Shown here one piece after another: positions 12,877-24,400 of a stretch of DNA of 64,000 bases; the first letter of the stretch is position 1, and each line of letters opens with the position of its first letter. Where the stretch lies: the NCBI RefSeq assembly GCF_021130785.1, contig NC_060207.1:3804501-3868500 (forward strand), in the 5' to 3' direction. The notes under the pieces were generated by a model that was not told the origin of the DNA, did no database searches, and saw only the letters and a program-made list of their open reading frames with translations. A program made the position numbers and the translations under genes. Source of the DNA: Homalodisca vitripennis (Eukaryota > Arthropoda > Insecta > Hemiptera > Cicadellidae).

Positions 12877-13820
12877 TTGGTAGCTTCATTCGAGAAGACA
12901 GGTTCGGTAAACAACTATCCTATATCCAGACGTCAAAGGAACTGCAGATCTAACGAGAACGATGCCGCTGTCCGTGAAGGTGTGCAGAGGAACCCGAGGC
13001 AGTCAATTCCTCGCCGTACGCAAGAACTCGACCTTTCGCAAACTTCAACTTTGCGAATTGTGCGTCTGGATTTAGGCCTGCATCCGTACAAAATCCAACT
13101 GATCCAGGAACTCAAAGTTTATAACCACAGACAACGCCGTTTGTTCGCCGAGTGGGCTTTGGAGCGGTTGGAAGAAGACCCTAATTTCGGCCTAAAAATT
13201 ATCTTCAGCGACGAAGCATATTTCTGGATGAATGGCTATGTTAACAAGCATAATTGCCTTACATGGGACAATGCCAACCCACATAAGGTTCACCAGATAG
13301 CTGTGCATCCACAAAGAGTTACTGTTTGGTGCGGATTTTGGGCTGGCGATATGACTGGTCCGTATTTTTTTTTAAACAACGTTGGTGAGGCCATCACTGT
13401 TAACGGCGAACGCTACAGAACGATGGTAACGGATTTCTTTTGGGCCAAATTGAACGATATGGATGTAAACGACATGTGTTTTCAGCAGGACAGCTCTACG
13501 TCCCACACAGCGAACGACACCATGAACATTTTGCATGAAAGATACGACTTTTTTGTTATCTCTCGCACAGGTGACGTGAATTGGCCATAAAGATCGTGCG
13601 ATTTGACGCCCCTATACTTTTTTTATGGGGTTTTCTGCAGTCCCAGGTATATGCCAATAGGCCTCAATCAACCGATGAACTTAATATCAACATAACCCAG
13701 GCCATCACTCAAATTCAACCGGATTTACGCGGCAGAGTAATTGAAAATTGGACCACTCAAATCCATACTATTATGAGAAATCGCGATGGACATTTGAACG
13801 ATGTTATATTCCATACATAA
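12877..13820 (+). pseudogene. Broken IS630/Tc1-mariner-like transposase (DUF4817 + DDE_3 type)
   Basis: This is a cut-and-paste DNA transposase that would bind terminal repeats and cut and rejoin DNA. Reading from 12,877, WVASFEKTGSV-like residues (first W now L) and the segment RRTQELDLSQTSTLRIVRLD fit the helix-turn-helix end of the DUF4817 family. The DDE_3 core follows: IIFSDEAYFWMNGYVNKHN carries the first catalytic Asp, CFQQDSSTSHT the second, and VNWP leads into the third. TAA at 13,588-13,590 interrupts frame 1, and a further shift lies in the seven-T run near 13,616. Beyond it a second frame gives FLWGFLQSQVYANRPQ and VIENWTTQIHTI. The Asp expected after TPL appears lost (TPLYF). The N-terminus is also missing, replaced by array A5. 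It is therefore dead. The family call rests on remembered family pattern, not a search. No terminal inverted repeats were identified. Confidence 0.85.
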
Positions 13821-13920
13821 TGGCATACATGGACCTTTCATACGAAAAATACATTTCGTTATTATATCATACATACCTTTATTTATTTCATATTATCTAC
13901 CCACTCAAACCCCTACAAAA

Positions 13921-16134
13921 ACGGTATTAAGTGATACCCCAGATCAATTGTGTGATTACACTACTGAGAACGTAACCCGGCTTACTATAAGGCCCCGGAC
14001 TAGAGTGACATGTACCAAACGGAATTAAGTCTCTATTGAGTGATAAACCCCAGTTAAACTGTGTGATTACACTACTGAGAACGTAACCCGGCTTAGTATT
14101 AGGCCCCGGAGTAGAGTGACATGTACCAAACGGAATTAAGTCCCTATTGAGTGATAAACCCCAGTTAAACTGTGTGATTACACTACTGAGAACGTAACCC
14201 GGCTTAGTATTAGGCCCCGGAGTAGAGTGACATGTACCAAACGGAATTAAGTCCCTATTGAGTGATAAACCCCAGTTAAACTGTGTGATTACACTACTGA
14301 GAACGTAACCCGGCTTAGTATTAGGCCCCGGAGTAGAGTGACATGTACCAAACGGAATTAAGTCCCTATTGAGTGATAAACCCCAGTTAAACTGTGTGAT
14401 TACACTACTGAGAACGTAACCCGGCTTAGTATTAGGCCCCGGAGTAGAGTGACATGTACCAAACGGAATTAAGTCCCTATTGAGTGATAAACCCCAGTTA
14501 AACTGTGTGATTACACTACTGAGAACGTAACCCGGCTTAGTATTAGGCCCCGGACTAGAGTGACATGTACCAAACGGAATTAAGTCCCTATTGAGTGATA
14601 AACCCCAGTTAAACTGTGTGATTACACTACTGAGAACGTAACCCGGCTTAGTATTAGGCCCCGGAGTAGAGTGACATGTACCAAACGGAATTAAGTCCCT
14701 ATTGAGTGATAAACCCCAGTTAAACTGTGTGATTACACTACTGAGAACGTAACCCGGCTTAGTATTAGGCCCCGGAGTAGAGTGACATGTACCAAACGGA
14801 ATTAAGTCCCTATTGAGTGATAAACCCCAGTTAAACTGTGTGATTACACTACTGAGAACGTAACCCGGCTTAGTATTAGGCCCCGGAGTAGAGTGACATG
14901 TACCAAACGGAATTAAGTCCCTATTGAGTGATAAACCCCAGTTAAACTGTGTGATTACACTACTGAGAACGTAACCCGGCTTAGTATTAGGCCCCGGAGT
15001 AGAGTGACATGTACCAAACGGAATTAAGTCCCTATTGAGTGATAAACCCCAGTTAAACTGTGTGATTACACTACTGAGAACGTAACCCGGCTTAGTATTA
15101 GGCCCCGGACTAGAGTGACAGGTACCAAACGGAATTAAGTCCCTATTGAGTGATAAACCCCAGTTAAACTGTGTGATTACACTACTGAGAACGTAACCCG
15201 GCTTAGTATTAGGCCCCGGAGTAGAGTGACATGTACCAAACGGAATTAAGTCCCTATTGAGTGATAAACCCCAGTTAAACTGTGTGATTACACTACTGAG
15301 AACGTAACCCGGCTTAGTATTAGGCCCCGGAGTAGAGTGACATGTACCAAACGGAATTAAGTCCCTATTGAGTGATAAACCCCAGTTAAACTGTGTGATT
15401 ACACTACTGAGAACGTAACCCGGCTTAGTATTAGGCCCCGGAGTAGAGTGACATGTACCAAACGGAATTAAGTCCCTATTGAGTGATAAACCCCAGTTAA
15501 ACTGTGTGATTACACTACTGAGAACGTAACCCGGCTTAGTATTAGGCCCCGGACTAGAGTGACATGTACCAAACGGAATTAAGTCCCTATTGAGTGATAA
15601 ACCCCAGTTAAACTGTGTGATTACACTACTGAGAACGTAACCCGGCTTAGTATTAGGCCCCGGAGTAGAGTGACATGTACCAAACGGAATTAAGTCCCTA
15701 TTGAGTGATAAACCCCAGTTAAACTGTGTGATTACACTACTGAGAACGTAACCCGGCTTAGTATTAGGCCCCGGACTAGAGTGACAGGTACCAAACGGAA
15801 TTAAGTCCCTATTGAGTGATAAACCCCAGTTAAACTGTGTGATTACACTAATGAGAACGTAACCCGGCTTAGTATTAGGCCCCGGAGTAGAGTGACAGGT
15901 ACCAAACGGAATTAAGTCCCTATTGAGTGATAAACCCCAGTTAAACTGTGTGATTACACTAATGAGAACGTAACCCGGCTTAGTATTAGGCCCCGGAGTA
16001 GAGTGACAGGTACCAAACGGAATTAAGTCCCTATTGAGTGATAAACCCCAGTTAAACTGTGTGATTACACTACTGAGAACGTAACCCGGCTTAGTATTAG
16101 GCCCCGGACTAGAGTGACAGGTACCAAACGGAAT
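13921..16134. repeat. Tandem array A6, 111-bp unit, about 20 copies
   Basis: Marker TGTGATTACACTACTGAGAA occurs at 13951 and at 111-bp steps to 16060 (19 intervals fit exactly). Units are almost identical. The few variable sites are GGAGTAG/GGACTAG, ACATGTACC/ACAGGTACC and CTACTGAG/CTAATGAG. The array begins and ends at the same phase (ACGGTAT at 13,921 and ACGGAAT ending at 16,134), giving a near-integer copy number; the first unit lacks about 10 bp. GGTACC (KpnI) variants cluster toward the right end. The frequent in-phase stops leave no long open frame. Confidence 0.97.
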
Positions 16135-17849
16135 ACCAAATTATCTCGTTTTCGTGATATCGGGGAAAACGTTCGTCTTCTAATTCTCGGTAATCGAACA
16201 CTCGCTGCCACCCATATTGGTCATCCCAGCCAAAACGATATGAAGCTATTAAATAAATAAATCAATATAAACACTAATTAGTTTAATGTTTAAATTTCTT
16301 AGCACTAACACAATACTTGATTTCTTCTGTGCTGTTTTACAAAGACAATTTAAAAATATAACATCTTGGAACCAGTTACGTTCAAATATTCTTATTGGCG
16401 TCAATATTCCTTGGTACAGAAACGTTTCTCGTAGACTAATTAAGAAAATTATTTAAATATTTATATTGAGCTAGTCATTATAAATTGTATAATCAATGTC
16501 AATAATATGTGGTTGTTTATAAAATAGAATAAAATACTTGTCAATCATAACAATTTGATAGTGGTTTTAACGCGTTTTATCTTTAAAAGGAGTTCGGAAT
16601 TGTATTGGAATTATAACCAATAAACTTCTTCTTTTAATGAAGGAAAACGTTACATGTGACTCAAGAAAATCTGTTTAAATATCTAAACTGTATGCTGGTA
16701 TGGAATAATATTTTATTTGTTTTTAATAAGAGCATGACTACTCAGGAAATTTACATATGTTGCATGTTTAATTAAAAAATTAAATGTTTAACATTTTAAA
16801 ACTACGTTCAATTTTTTTCACTGATTAAGTGGAATGTATTATTGCGGCACCGTACATTTTATCATATTTTAATCGCAAATAGCAATAACGACTAACTTTT
16901 TAAACCTTCAATTAATCCATCACGTCAATCTACATAAATATCATGAAGTACACTTTCTATTAAATGAAGCATATAAATGTCTCTGCCTAGTATCTCATAG
17001 GCATCTACATTACTTCTAGATCACCAAGAGACTTTACTAACCATCCTCCCAGTATCTTAAATTTCACTATAAATATCTGAAAATTAAAATACCTAAAATT
17101 CTTCGAAGCCAGCTCGGTTACATTGCAGTTTTAGTTTTGTACCAATACATGTCACTTATAATGCAATACTTCTGGAGCGTGCGCTGTTCCGTTGTTAAAA
17201 TATTACTTTTATGTTTGTGGTACCTTCACAGTTTTAAGTTCACTCTAACAAACAAAATCCTTTTAGGGATTGGGAACGAGCTTTGTGGGAAATACTCTGT
17301 ATACATTTTCAGTTAATTCAATTTAGATTTTGGCTTAGAATAGAATTATTTAATTCTTTAACCATTTTAGTAACTTGTATCCATGTTTTGAAGACGAAAT
17401 GTCTTTGGTCCAATAATGTATCTACAAAACTGACATAAAGTTAAATAATTATTTACATTAGTTTTTTTTATCACCTGTCAAATCCACAATGAAATAAACC
17501 CTCAAATCCAATATCCATTCATAGTTAATATCTTTTGGGATCTGCTCCACTCACATCCATGATTATAATCGGAAATATTGCTATATAGAAAATTAATTTC
17601 ACAGTTTGCACTGGATCTTTTAAAAAAATAATTATGTTTTTATATTTATTTGCTCTAATACTGCTCTTTGTAATTAAGTAATGTTATAGTTGTATAACTG
17701 TTTGTACTTTCGTATTTATAATATTAGTCGTAGTAGGGATAGAGATTCTATCAAACAGTTATTACCTTTTGTGATAATCGTCGATCTTCAAACGAAATAA
17801 GGAATTGCTAAATTGGTTTGTTAAAAATCATTCAGACACTTAGACCACA

Positions 17850-17980
17850 GTTACAGTTATCTAAATGACAGACTCGTCTAAATATTCGTATGGTAAGTAA
17901 AGGATTAGTGCTTACAAAAATAAAAATACCTTGACAACTAAACCACTTGTACTTCTAATTTTATAAACTGAATAAGACAT
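17850..17980. repeat. Diverged dispersed repeat, copy 1 (relative at about 35,040-35,190)
   Basis: Shares ATGGTAAGTA, then GGATTAGTGCT / GGGTTAGTGCT, AATAAAAATACC / AATAAAAGCTC, and ACTTCTAATTTTATAAAC / ACTTCGAATTGCATAAAC in the same order and orientation with the 35-kb copy. Divergence is high, so this is an old interspersed element. Its class is unknown. Confidence 0.6.
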
Positions 17981-18269
17981 TTTTTATATTCTTTAACAAT
18001 TAAGTTTGATTATATCATACGAACGTATCACTTTAAAGTCAAACACAAACCCCTAAACATGCCGTAAAAATTTGTGAAACTGATGTGTATGAATGTAGTG
18101 ACTTCCGGTCAGGTGTATTGAATCCATTTCTTTTCGAAATAACTATCTGGAAATGTAGCATCATTATTTATTCTGAATAAATGTTTCGATATGTATTAGC
18201 CAAATACCGTTATACAACATATGCCTTGACCTCCAGTGACATCGAGTTGGTTGATATCCACTATTTAAA

Positions 18270-18450
18270 TGATAAATATACATCCAAACACGAATATAGC
18301 TCAGAACTTCTAAACCCCCCCCCCCCCCCACCGCACCACTCTCCGAGATGCCCGGTATCCCTTCATTACTTACGTCGAGACTTCAGCTCGTTTATCTTAC
18401 ATAATTTGACTTTTAATGTAATGTAGTTTAATCAGTCTCAAGGACTCTAG
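18270..18450. repeat. Diverged dispersed repeat, copy 1, containing a C15 run
   Basis: Shares with 34,320-34,450 the ordered words AAACACGAA, CTCCGAGAT / CTCCCGAGAT, TCCCTTCATTA / TCCCTCATTA, GTTTATCTTAC / GTTTATCTCAC and AATTTGACTTTTAATGTA / AATTTGACTTCTAATGTA. This copy has a pure run of 15 C followed by A (18,315-18,330) that the 34-kb copy lacks. Confidence 0.7.
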
Positions 18451-19206
18451 CAGGAACTTATTCACAAAAGAATTTATCTTCGTTGTAAATCCATCTAATA
18501 AACATGGCCTGGTTTTTATTTACTAAGACAAAATATTATTTTCTACTTATGTGTCTTGAATTTATTTAATTCAACGAAACACTATCTAATTTATGCGCCT
18601 TAGTTTATTAGTAAATTTTTAACTATGCACATAAATGTGAAGTGGTGTCCTCACAACTTAAATAAATTTGTTTTAATAATATTTTACAACTAGCATGCTG
18701 TTCCTGCATACAGACACGAAAGCTAGCTGCATCATTCTTACACTACAACCATTTCACGGCTTTACTAAATCTCCGGTTTTCGTATTCTTCATAAAACAAC
18801 AAATGTTCACCAGAAATATGGGATTATGGACACATCCGTACATAAATAATAATTATAGCTAACACTTGATATACAATATAACACTCGTATGTGATAATAT
18901 ACATTTAAAGTATCTCTACTTGTTTCATATTATTTTTTATACATCGAAACTATTCGTAATATATAATAAAAGTTGTATTCCCCTGTCAAACTAAAATATT
19001 TTAAATGTTTAGTCAAACAACATTAATAAACCTTGACACATAAAATTGTTTGACTTTGCATAGGATAACTTACTATAAAAATGCAGACTTTTAGCATATT
19101 TCTACTTCTAACAAAAGAAAGTTAAGCATTTTAGCGACATCATTATTTAGCCACACAACAATACTAGATGCTGCGGCGTAACAAAGGTGTGACTTCCGCT
19201 AAAGAT

Positions 19207-19797
19207 AGCAATATCGAGCTTGACAGAGATATCATTGAGATTCAAAGGGCAACCAGCAGCACTTAAACAGATCAAACAGGATATTTTTACTTGATATTGT
19301 ACGGTAACTTAACTTACTGTCAATATCAATATCAGGAGTGTCGTGGATATTACAGAGACTCAAAGGGCAATCAGAAGCACTTACACAGATCAAACAGGCT
19401 GATGTAACTTGATACTGTACGGTAACTGAACTGACTGTCAATATCAATATCAGGAGTGTCAGAGATATTACAGACACTCAAAGGGCAATCAGCAGCACTT
19501 AAACAGATCAAACAGGATGTTTTCACTTGATATTGTACGGTAACTGAACTGACTGTCAGTATCAATATCAGGAGTGTCAGAGATATTACAGAGATTCATA
19601 GGGCAATCAGCAGCACTTAAACAGGTCAAACAGGATGCTGTCACTTGATATTGTACGGTAACTGAACTGACTGTCAATATCAATATCAGGAGTGTCAGAG
19701 ATATTACAGACACTCAAAGGGCAATCAGCTGCACTTAAACAGATCAAACAGGATGTTGTCACTTGACATTGTACGGTAACTGAACTGACTCTGTCAA
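19207..19797. repeat. Tandem array A7, 118-bp unit, about 5 copies
   Basis: Marker AAAGGGCAA (one unit ATAGGGCAA) occurs at 19244, 19362, 19480, 19598 and 19716, exactly 118 bp apart. Units contain CAATATCAATATCAG and TTGTACGGTAACTGAACTGA. Overlapping minus-strand frames of 64-81 codons arise because each unit keeps one frame open for most of its length. They share no recognised motif and are taken as by-products. Confidence 0.95.
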
Positions 19798-20724
19798 TCT
19801 TGGGAATGATGACGAACATTAAACAGCTTACAATATGTTACAAAACTGGTTTCTTTCAGTTTTGCTGAAACTGTTTTATTTTACAAGATTATTCTCGTTT
19901 TCCTTTTTCGTAAGAAGTTGATTTACTCCTATATGCCACAGAGCAATTTATATTGAACTTAATAATTAGTCGAGACATATCTCCTATATATTTTGCGCCG
20001 GACTAAAAATAAAATCCATCAAACTTCTCAAAATTAACTTACTAACAAAACAAAACCGTTAATAACAAAATAAATATTCTTTCTGCTAGGCACTTAATAA
20101 ATTAAAATACGAGTTTTTCTTAATAATAGGCGTGAAATAAAATCAATAATTTTCATTACATTGAAGTAATTTATAAAAACCTAATTGTAACAATAATAAA
20201 TGCACTTCCAGAGTTTGCCGAGATTGTTCACTTTCTAACACGACTGTGTTACTGTACAAGTGCAGCTTCAGTGGCAACAATTGTTTTCTAGCTTTATTTA
20301 AAATTTATAAATTTCTTCGAAAGCAGATATGAATATTAAGAATCTTTTAAATATAACTGTAATGTTATATATGTATAATATAATTTAAATTTGACCTATA
20401 GTAAAAGTTAACATAAAGTTTGTTTTTCTACCTATTAATAATTGTGATTAAATGTTTTTATACCATATTTCTTAATTTCTCGTTGTTTTTAAACAATAAC
20501 AAAGAAATTCTGTCCTTGTGACGTGTGGCATTGACTCAGGCAAAACTCACTCTCGAATATTCCTTAACCCACTTCGTCACAGGATACAGACTTCTCTGCT
20601 CTCCAAAAGCTAGCAGAAGAAACGAACTACTGTATAATCTGTTTACGATCTTGTCTTTCCTTCTTACTCTCTACGTCTATGAGTGCAAAGTCCGGCCACA
20701 CCTGGGTCAATATTGGTAAAGACA
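19798..20724. other. AT-rich spacer; a 64-codon frame of unknown meaning near its right end
   Basis: Mostly featureless. The plus-strand frame at 20,525-20,719 lies in a GC-richer patch just left of array A8 and includes a hydrophobic stretch (LFTILSFLLTLYV), but has no known domain. It may be chance. Confidence 0.45.
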
Positions 20725-20728
20725 ACAA

Positions 20729-21359
20729 GCATCCAGAATTACAGTACTAGCTCAGTGAGAATAAATCTTCCTGGTTATAACCTATAACCAAGCTCAATTG
20801 TACCTGCATCCGGAATTACAGTACTAGCTCAGTGAGAATAAATCTTCCTGGTTATAACCTATAACCAAGCTCAATTGTGTCTGCATCCGGAATTACAGTA
20901 CTAGCTCAGTGAGAATAAATCTTCCTGGTTATAACCTATAACCAAGCTCAATTGTGTCTGCATCCGGAATTACAGTACTAGCTCAGTGAGAATAAATCTT
21001 CCTGGTTATAACCTATAACCAAGCTCAATTGTGCCTGCATCCGGAATTACAGTACTAGCTCAGTGAGAATAAATCTTCCTGGTTATAACCTATAACCAAG
21101 CTCAATTGTGTCTGCATCCGGAATTACACTATTAGCTCAGTGAGAATAAATCTTCCTGGTTATAACCTATAACCAAGCTCAATTGTGCCTGCATCCGGAA
21201 TTACAGTACTAGCTCAGTGAGAATAAATCTTCCTGGTTATAACCTATAACCAAGCTCAATTGTGTCTGCATCCGGAATTACACTATTAGCTCAGTGAGAA
21301 TAAATCTTCCTGGTTATAACCTATAACCAAGCTCAATTGTGTCTGCATCCGGAATTACA
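20729..21359. repeat. Tandem array A8, 77-bp unit with a central palindrome, about 8 copies
   Basis: Marker GCATCCGGAATTACA starts at 20729 (as GCATCCAG) and then at 20806, 20883, 20960, 21037, 21114, 21191, 21268 and 21345, all 77 bp apart. Each unit contains the perfect 10-bp palindrome GGTTATAACC followed by TATAACC, so every unit can form a small hairpin or offer a dyad binding site. Variants are GTGTCTGC/GTGCCTGC and CAGTACTAG/CACTATTAG. Confidence 0.96.
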
Positions 21360-22060
21360 AACTACGGCGTGTTCCCCTATCGTTTTAATATTTTAATATA
21401 ATATTTAAGAAAATTTATTTGGTTCCTTTAGTATTTTATTAGTGTTCAAACATTGTTAAAGGCAAATGAATACGATTTTAGGATACAAACTAATATTAGT
21501 TGAAATATGTGAATGTAACATAGAAATGCATCAATTGCTACTGAGCAGCATGTGTGTTGTTCACATGTACTAAATGTAGGACTTTACTCGGGTTAAATGT
21601 TTACCTCCCACTGGACTCAAAAGAGAATTGTGTTAACCTACTGAGTGATAGGCTTCATCGGCGCTCATACACATTCCATGGTTGAACATACAACATCATA
21701 AAACTCGTTCTTTTCTGTGTATAAATTATGTTTTATGCCTAATTAAAAAAACTACTGATTTCGAGATATCTTGCTACATGACATTTATATTTTTGTTCTT
21801 TAAATTGGGTTTAATATTAGTGTTTAAATATAAAAGCCTACTCACTAAGTCATCATAAAAGATGTATGTGTTGTGTAGTTAGTCTATATGTGAAGAGTTG
21901 AAGTACAATAAAGTCAAAGTATCATTTTATAGTTTTCAGAGAAACACGCTTTTCTTATATATTTTATTCCATTACTTTTTCACAAACAAAATTATATATT
22001 TAATTCTACAAATCAAAACATTTTTGTTGTTTAAAGAAAAAATAAATCTCATGTAAAAAA
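21360..22060. other. AT-rich spacer
   Basis: Nothing is recognised. GAGTGATAGGCT at about 21,642 recurs at about 24,776 within GAGTGATAGGCTGCGCT; the shared word is short and may be a remnant of a dispersed repeat. Confidence 0.5.
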
Positions 22061-22064
22061 TTTT

Positions 22065-23123
22065 TTAGTACAAAAATAGTAAATAAAGTAAAAATAGATC
22101 AAGTGCAAAAGCAAACTTTTTCAACCGTCCACCAATGAAAATACTAAAAACTTCATTGTTAAAAAAAGTTAATTTTTCATAAAAATCTATAATATGTCCA
22201 AGTTTTGTTAGGTGAGAAACCATATACTTCAGGTCCTCTTTGCTTCTACTATCTGTGAAATTTTTAACTCTTGGAAGTGCAGTTTTCAATATATTATATC
22301 AAAAACAATATCTGTATGAAAAACATTACAGTATATTGTTTTAGATTATTTAAAGGTTTTTCAGTATAATTTTACCTGGAGTCAGTGATGAGATTTTTAT
22401 CCATATTACCTGTGATTTGTTCAGTTTATTAGTGTTTAAATATGTTTCTGAAAATATCTTCCTCCTACATTGACAACAAAATTATTTTCCTTCCGGGCAG
22501 ATTCTATCATAGTTTTAACGTCTTCTGGAACAACGCACATTGAAATCCTATTTTTTTCTTTTCTGACAGGACAAAATCTCTGCATCAATCTAGGAAATAT
22601 CGCTCTGGTACCAAAAATGTATGTTTAATACCTTCATAAACGCCAATAGACGTTAAATAATTCTACAAAAATAGCAACATGTGATTTGTATTATGTACAG
22701 GATGCAATTTTATATTTCCCTTTTGCCAAACTGGCCTCCATGCTATAACTTCATCATGCTTGTTTCAGAACTAAAATGAGTAAAATGGTTGTAATTACTT
22801 ATTTGGTAAAGATATAAAATATTAGAGTGCCTCAAAGTTGGTGAAGATATGAATGTTTGAATAATGCCTGATTTTGTATCTCTCTTCATTTTTGCTTTTA
22901 AATAACGGAGTTGTAACTAGCCCTGAAATTGAGCATTTTCTGCACCAGAAGGAAAAGCAGTTTTTTCAACACAAAAACACAAGCTTCGCAAGAATCGACT
23001 CTTGGTACGTGGAAAGATAGTGTTGTTAAAACTTCCTTTTAAAATTGTCAAAATAAAAACAGTACCGGTACTTAATATGTGTCCGGATATATCTTCTTTC
23101 CCGGCGTTTCGTACCTTTTCCAT
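22065..23123 (-). pseudogene. Possible decayed coding remnants, function unknown
   Basis: Three minus-strand stretches read open with codon use that looks more protein-like than the flanks. 23,123-22,917 starts MEKVRNAGKEDISGH. 22,616 to about 22,438 includes RISMCVVPEDVKTMIESARK and ends in a stop. 22,289-22,065 includes RSKEDLKYMVSHLTKLGH. They lie in different frames, separated by AT-rich sequence with stops. I do not recognise a family. They could be exons, remnants of one broken mobile-element protein, or chance. No splice sites were convincing enough to join them. Confidence 0.25.
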
Positions 23124-23282
23124 TTTTTCCTTTTTTTATCAACTACTGCATTTTTGTCACACATGACAACATTAAAATAATATTACAAGTACTGTTTTAA
23201 CCATGAACATAACATCAAATAGTTCAGTCACGTTGTAACAGTAAACGGCACTTAGGTTGAATCAGCCGTCATCAATGGTGAA

Positions 23283-24400
23283 ACTCAACAATGATGAAAG
23301 CCAGGCGCATCCCTATTCACGGCACAGATATAGACACATAAACACAACAATGGTGAAAGCCGGGCGCGTGGCCCTTACATCCCTATTTACGGCACAGGGA
23401 TAGGCACATAAACTCAACAATGGTGAAAGCCAGGCGCATCCCTATTCACGGCACAGAGATAGATACATAAACACAACAATGGCGAAGCCAGGCGCGTGGC
23501 CCTTACATCCCTATTCACGGCACAGAGATAGACACATAAACACAACAATGGTGAAAGCCAGGCGCATCCCTATTCACGGCACAGAGATAGATACATAAAT
23601 ACAACAATGGTGAAAGCCAGGCGCGTGGCCCTTACATCCCTATTCACGGCACAGAGATAGACACATAAACACAACAATGGTAAAAGCCGGGCGCGTTGCC
23701 CTTACATCCCTATTTACGGCACAGGGATAGGCACATAAAATCAACAATGGTGAAAGCCGGGCGCGTGGCCCTTACATCCCTATTTACGGCACAGGGATAG
23801 GCACATAAACTCAACAATGGTGAAAGCCAGGCGCATCCCTATTCACGGCACAGAGATAGATACATAAACACAACAATGGTGAAAGCCAGGCGCGTGGCCC
23901 TTACATCCCTATTCACGGCACAGAGATAGACACATAAACACAACAATGGTGAAAGCCGGGCGCGTGGCCCTTACATCCCTATTTACGGCACAGGGATAGG
24001 CACATAAAATCAACAATGGTGAAAGCCGGGCGCGTGGCCCTTACATCCCTATTTACGGCACAGGGATAGGCACATAAACTCAACAATGGTGAAAGCCAGG
24101 CGCATCCCTATTCATGGCACAGAGATAGATACATAAATACAACAATGGTGAAAGCCAGGCGCGTGGCCCTTACATCCCTATTCACGGCACAGAGATAGAC
24201 ACATAAACACAACAATGGTGAAAGCCGGGCGCGTGGCCCTTGCATTCCTATTCACGGCACAAGGATAGGCACATAAAATCAACAATGGTGAAAGCCGGGC
24301 GCGTGGCCCTTGCATTCCTATTCACGGCACAGAGACAGGCACATAAAATCAACAATGGTGAAAGCCAGGCGCCTGGCCCTTACATCTTTATTCATAGTAC
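23283..24400. repeat. Tandem array A9, 70/59-bp units in a 269-bp higher-order repeat
   Basis: Marker CAACAATGGTGAAAGCC (some units vary by a base) delimits two unit types. Long units are 70 bp. Short units are 59 bp and lack the 11 bp GTGGCCCTTAC, reading GGCGCATCCC instead of GGCGCGTGGCCC. From the left the order is S L S L, then S L L L three times from 23,543 (short units at 23543, 23812 and 24081, 269 bp apart), then a partial unit. One long unit (23,474) is 69 bp. The last units are diverged (CCTGGCCC, CATCTTTATTC). Confidence 0.95.

Larger units (their letters stand above)
16135..19205. other. AT-rich spacer with fragments of dispersed repeats
   Basis: No gene was recognised. Two stretches have diverged relatives elsewhere in the window (listed separately at 17,850-17,980 and 18,270-18,450). 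The plus-strand frame at 18,181-18,426 crosses a C-run and one of these repeats and is not considered coding. Confidence 0.55.

Noticed and set aside
12877..13820. An active transposase
   Set aside because: The N-terminus is missing, and there is an internal stop at 13,588, a frameshift at a T-run near 13,616 and apparent loss of the third catalytic Asp.
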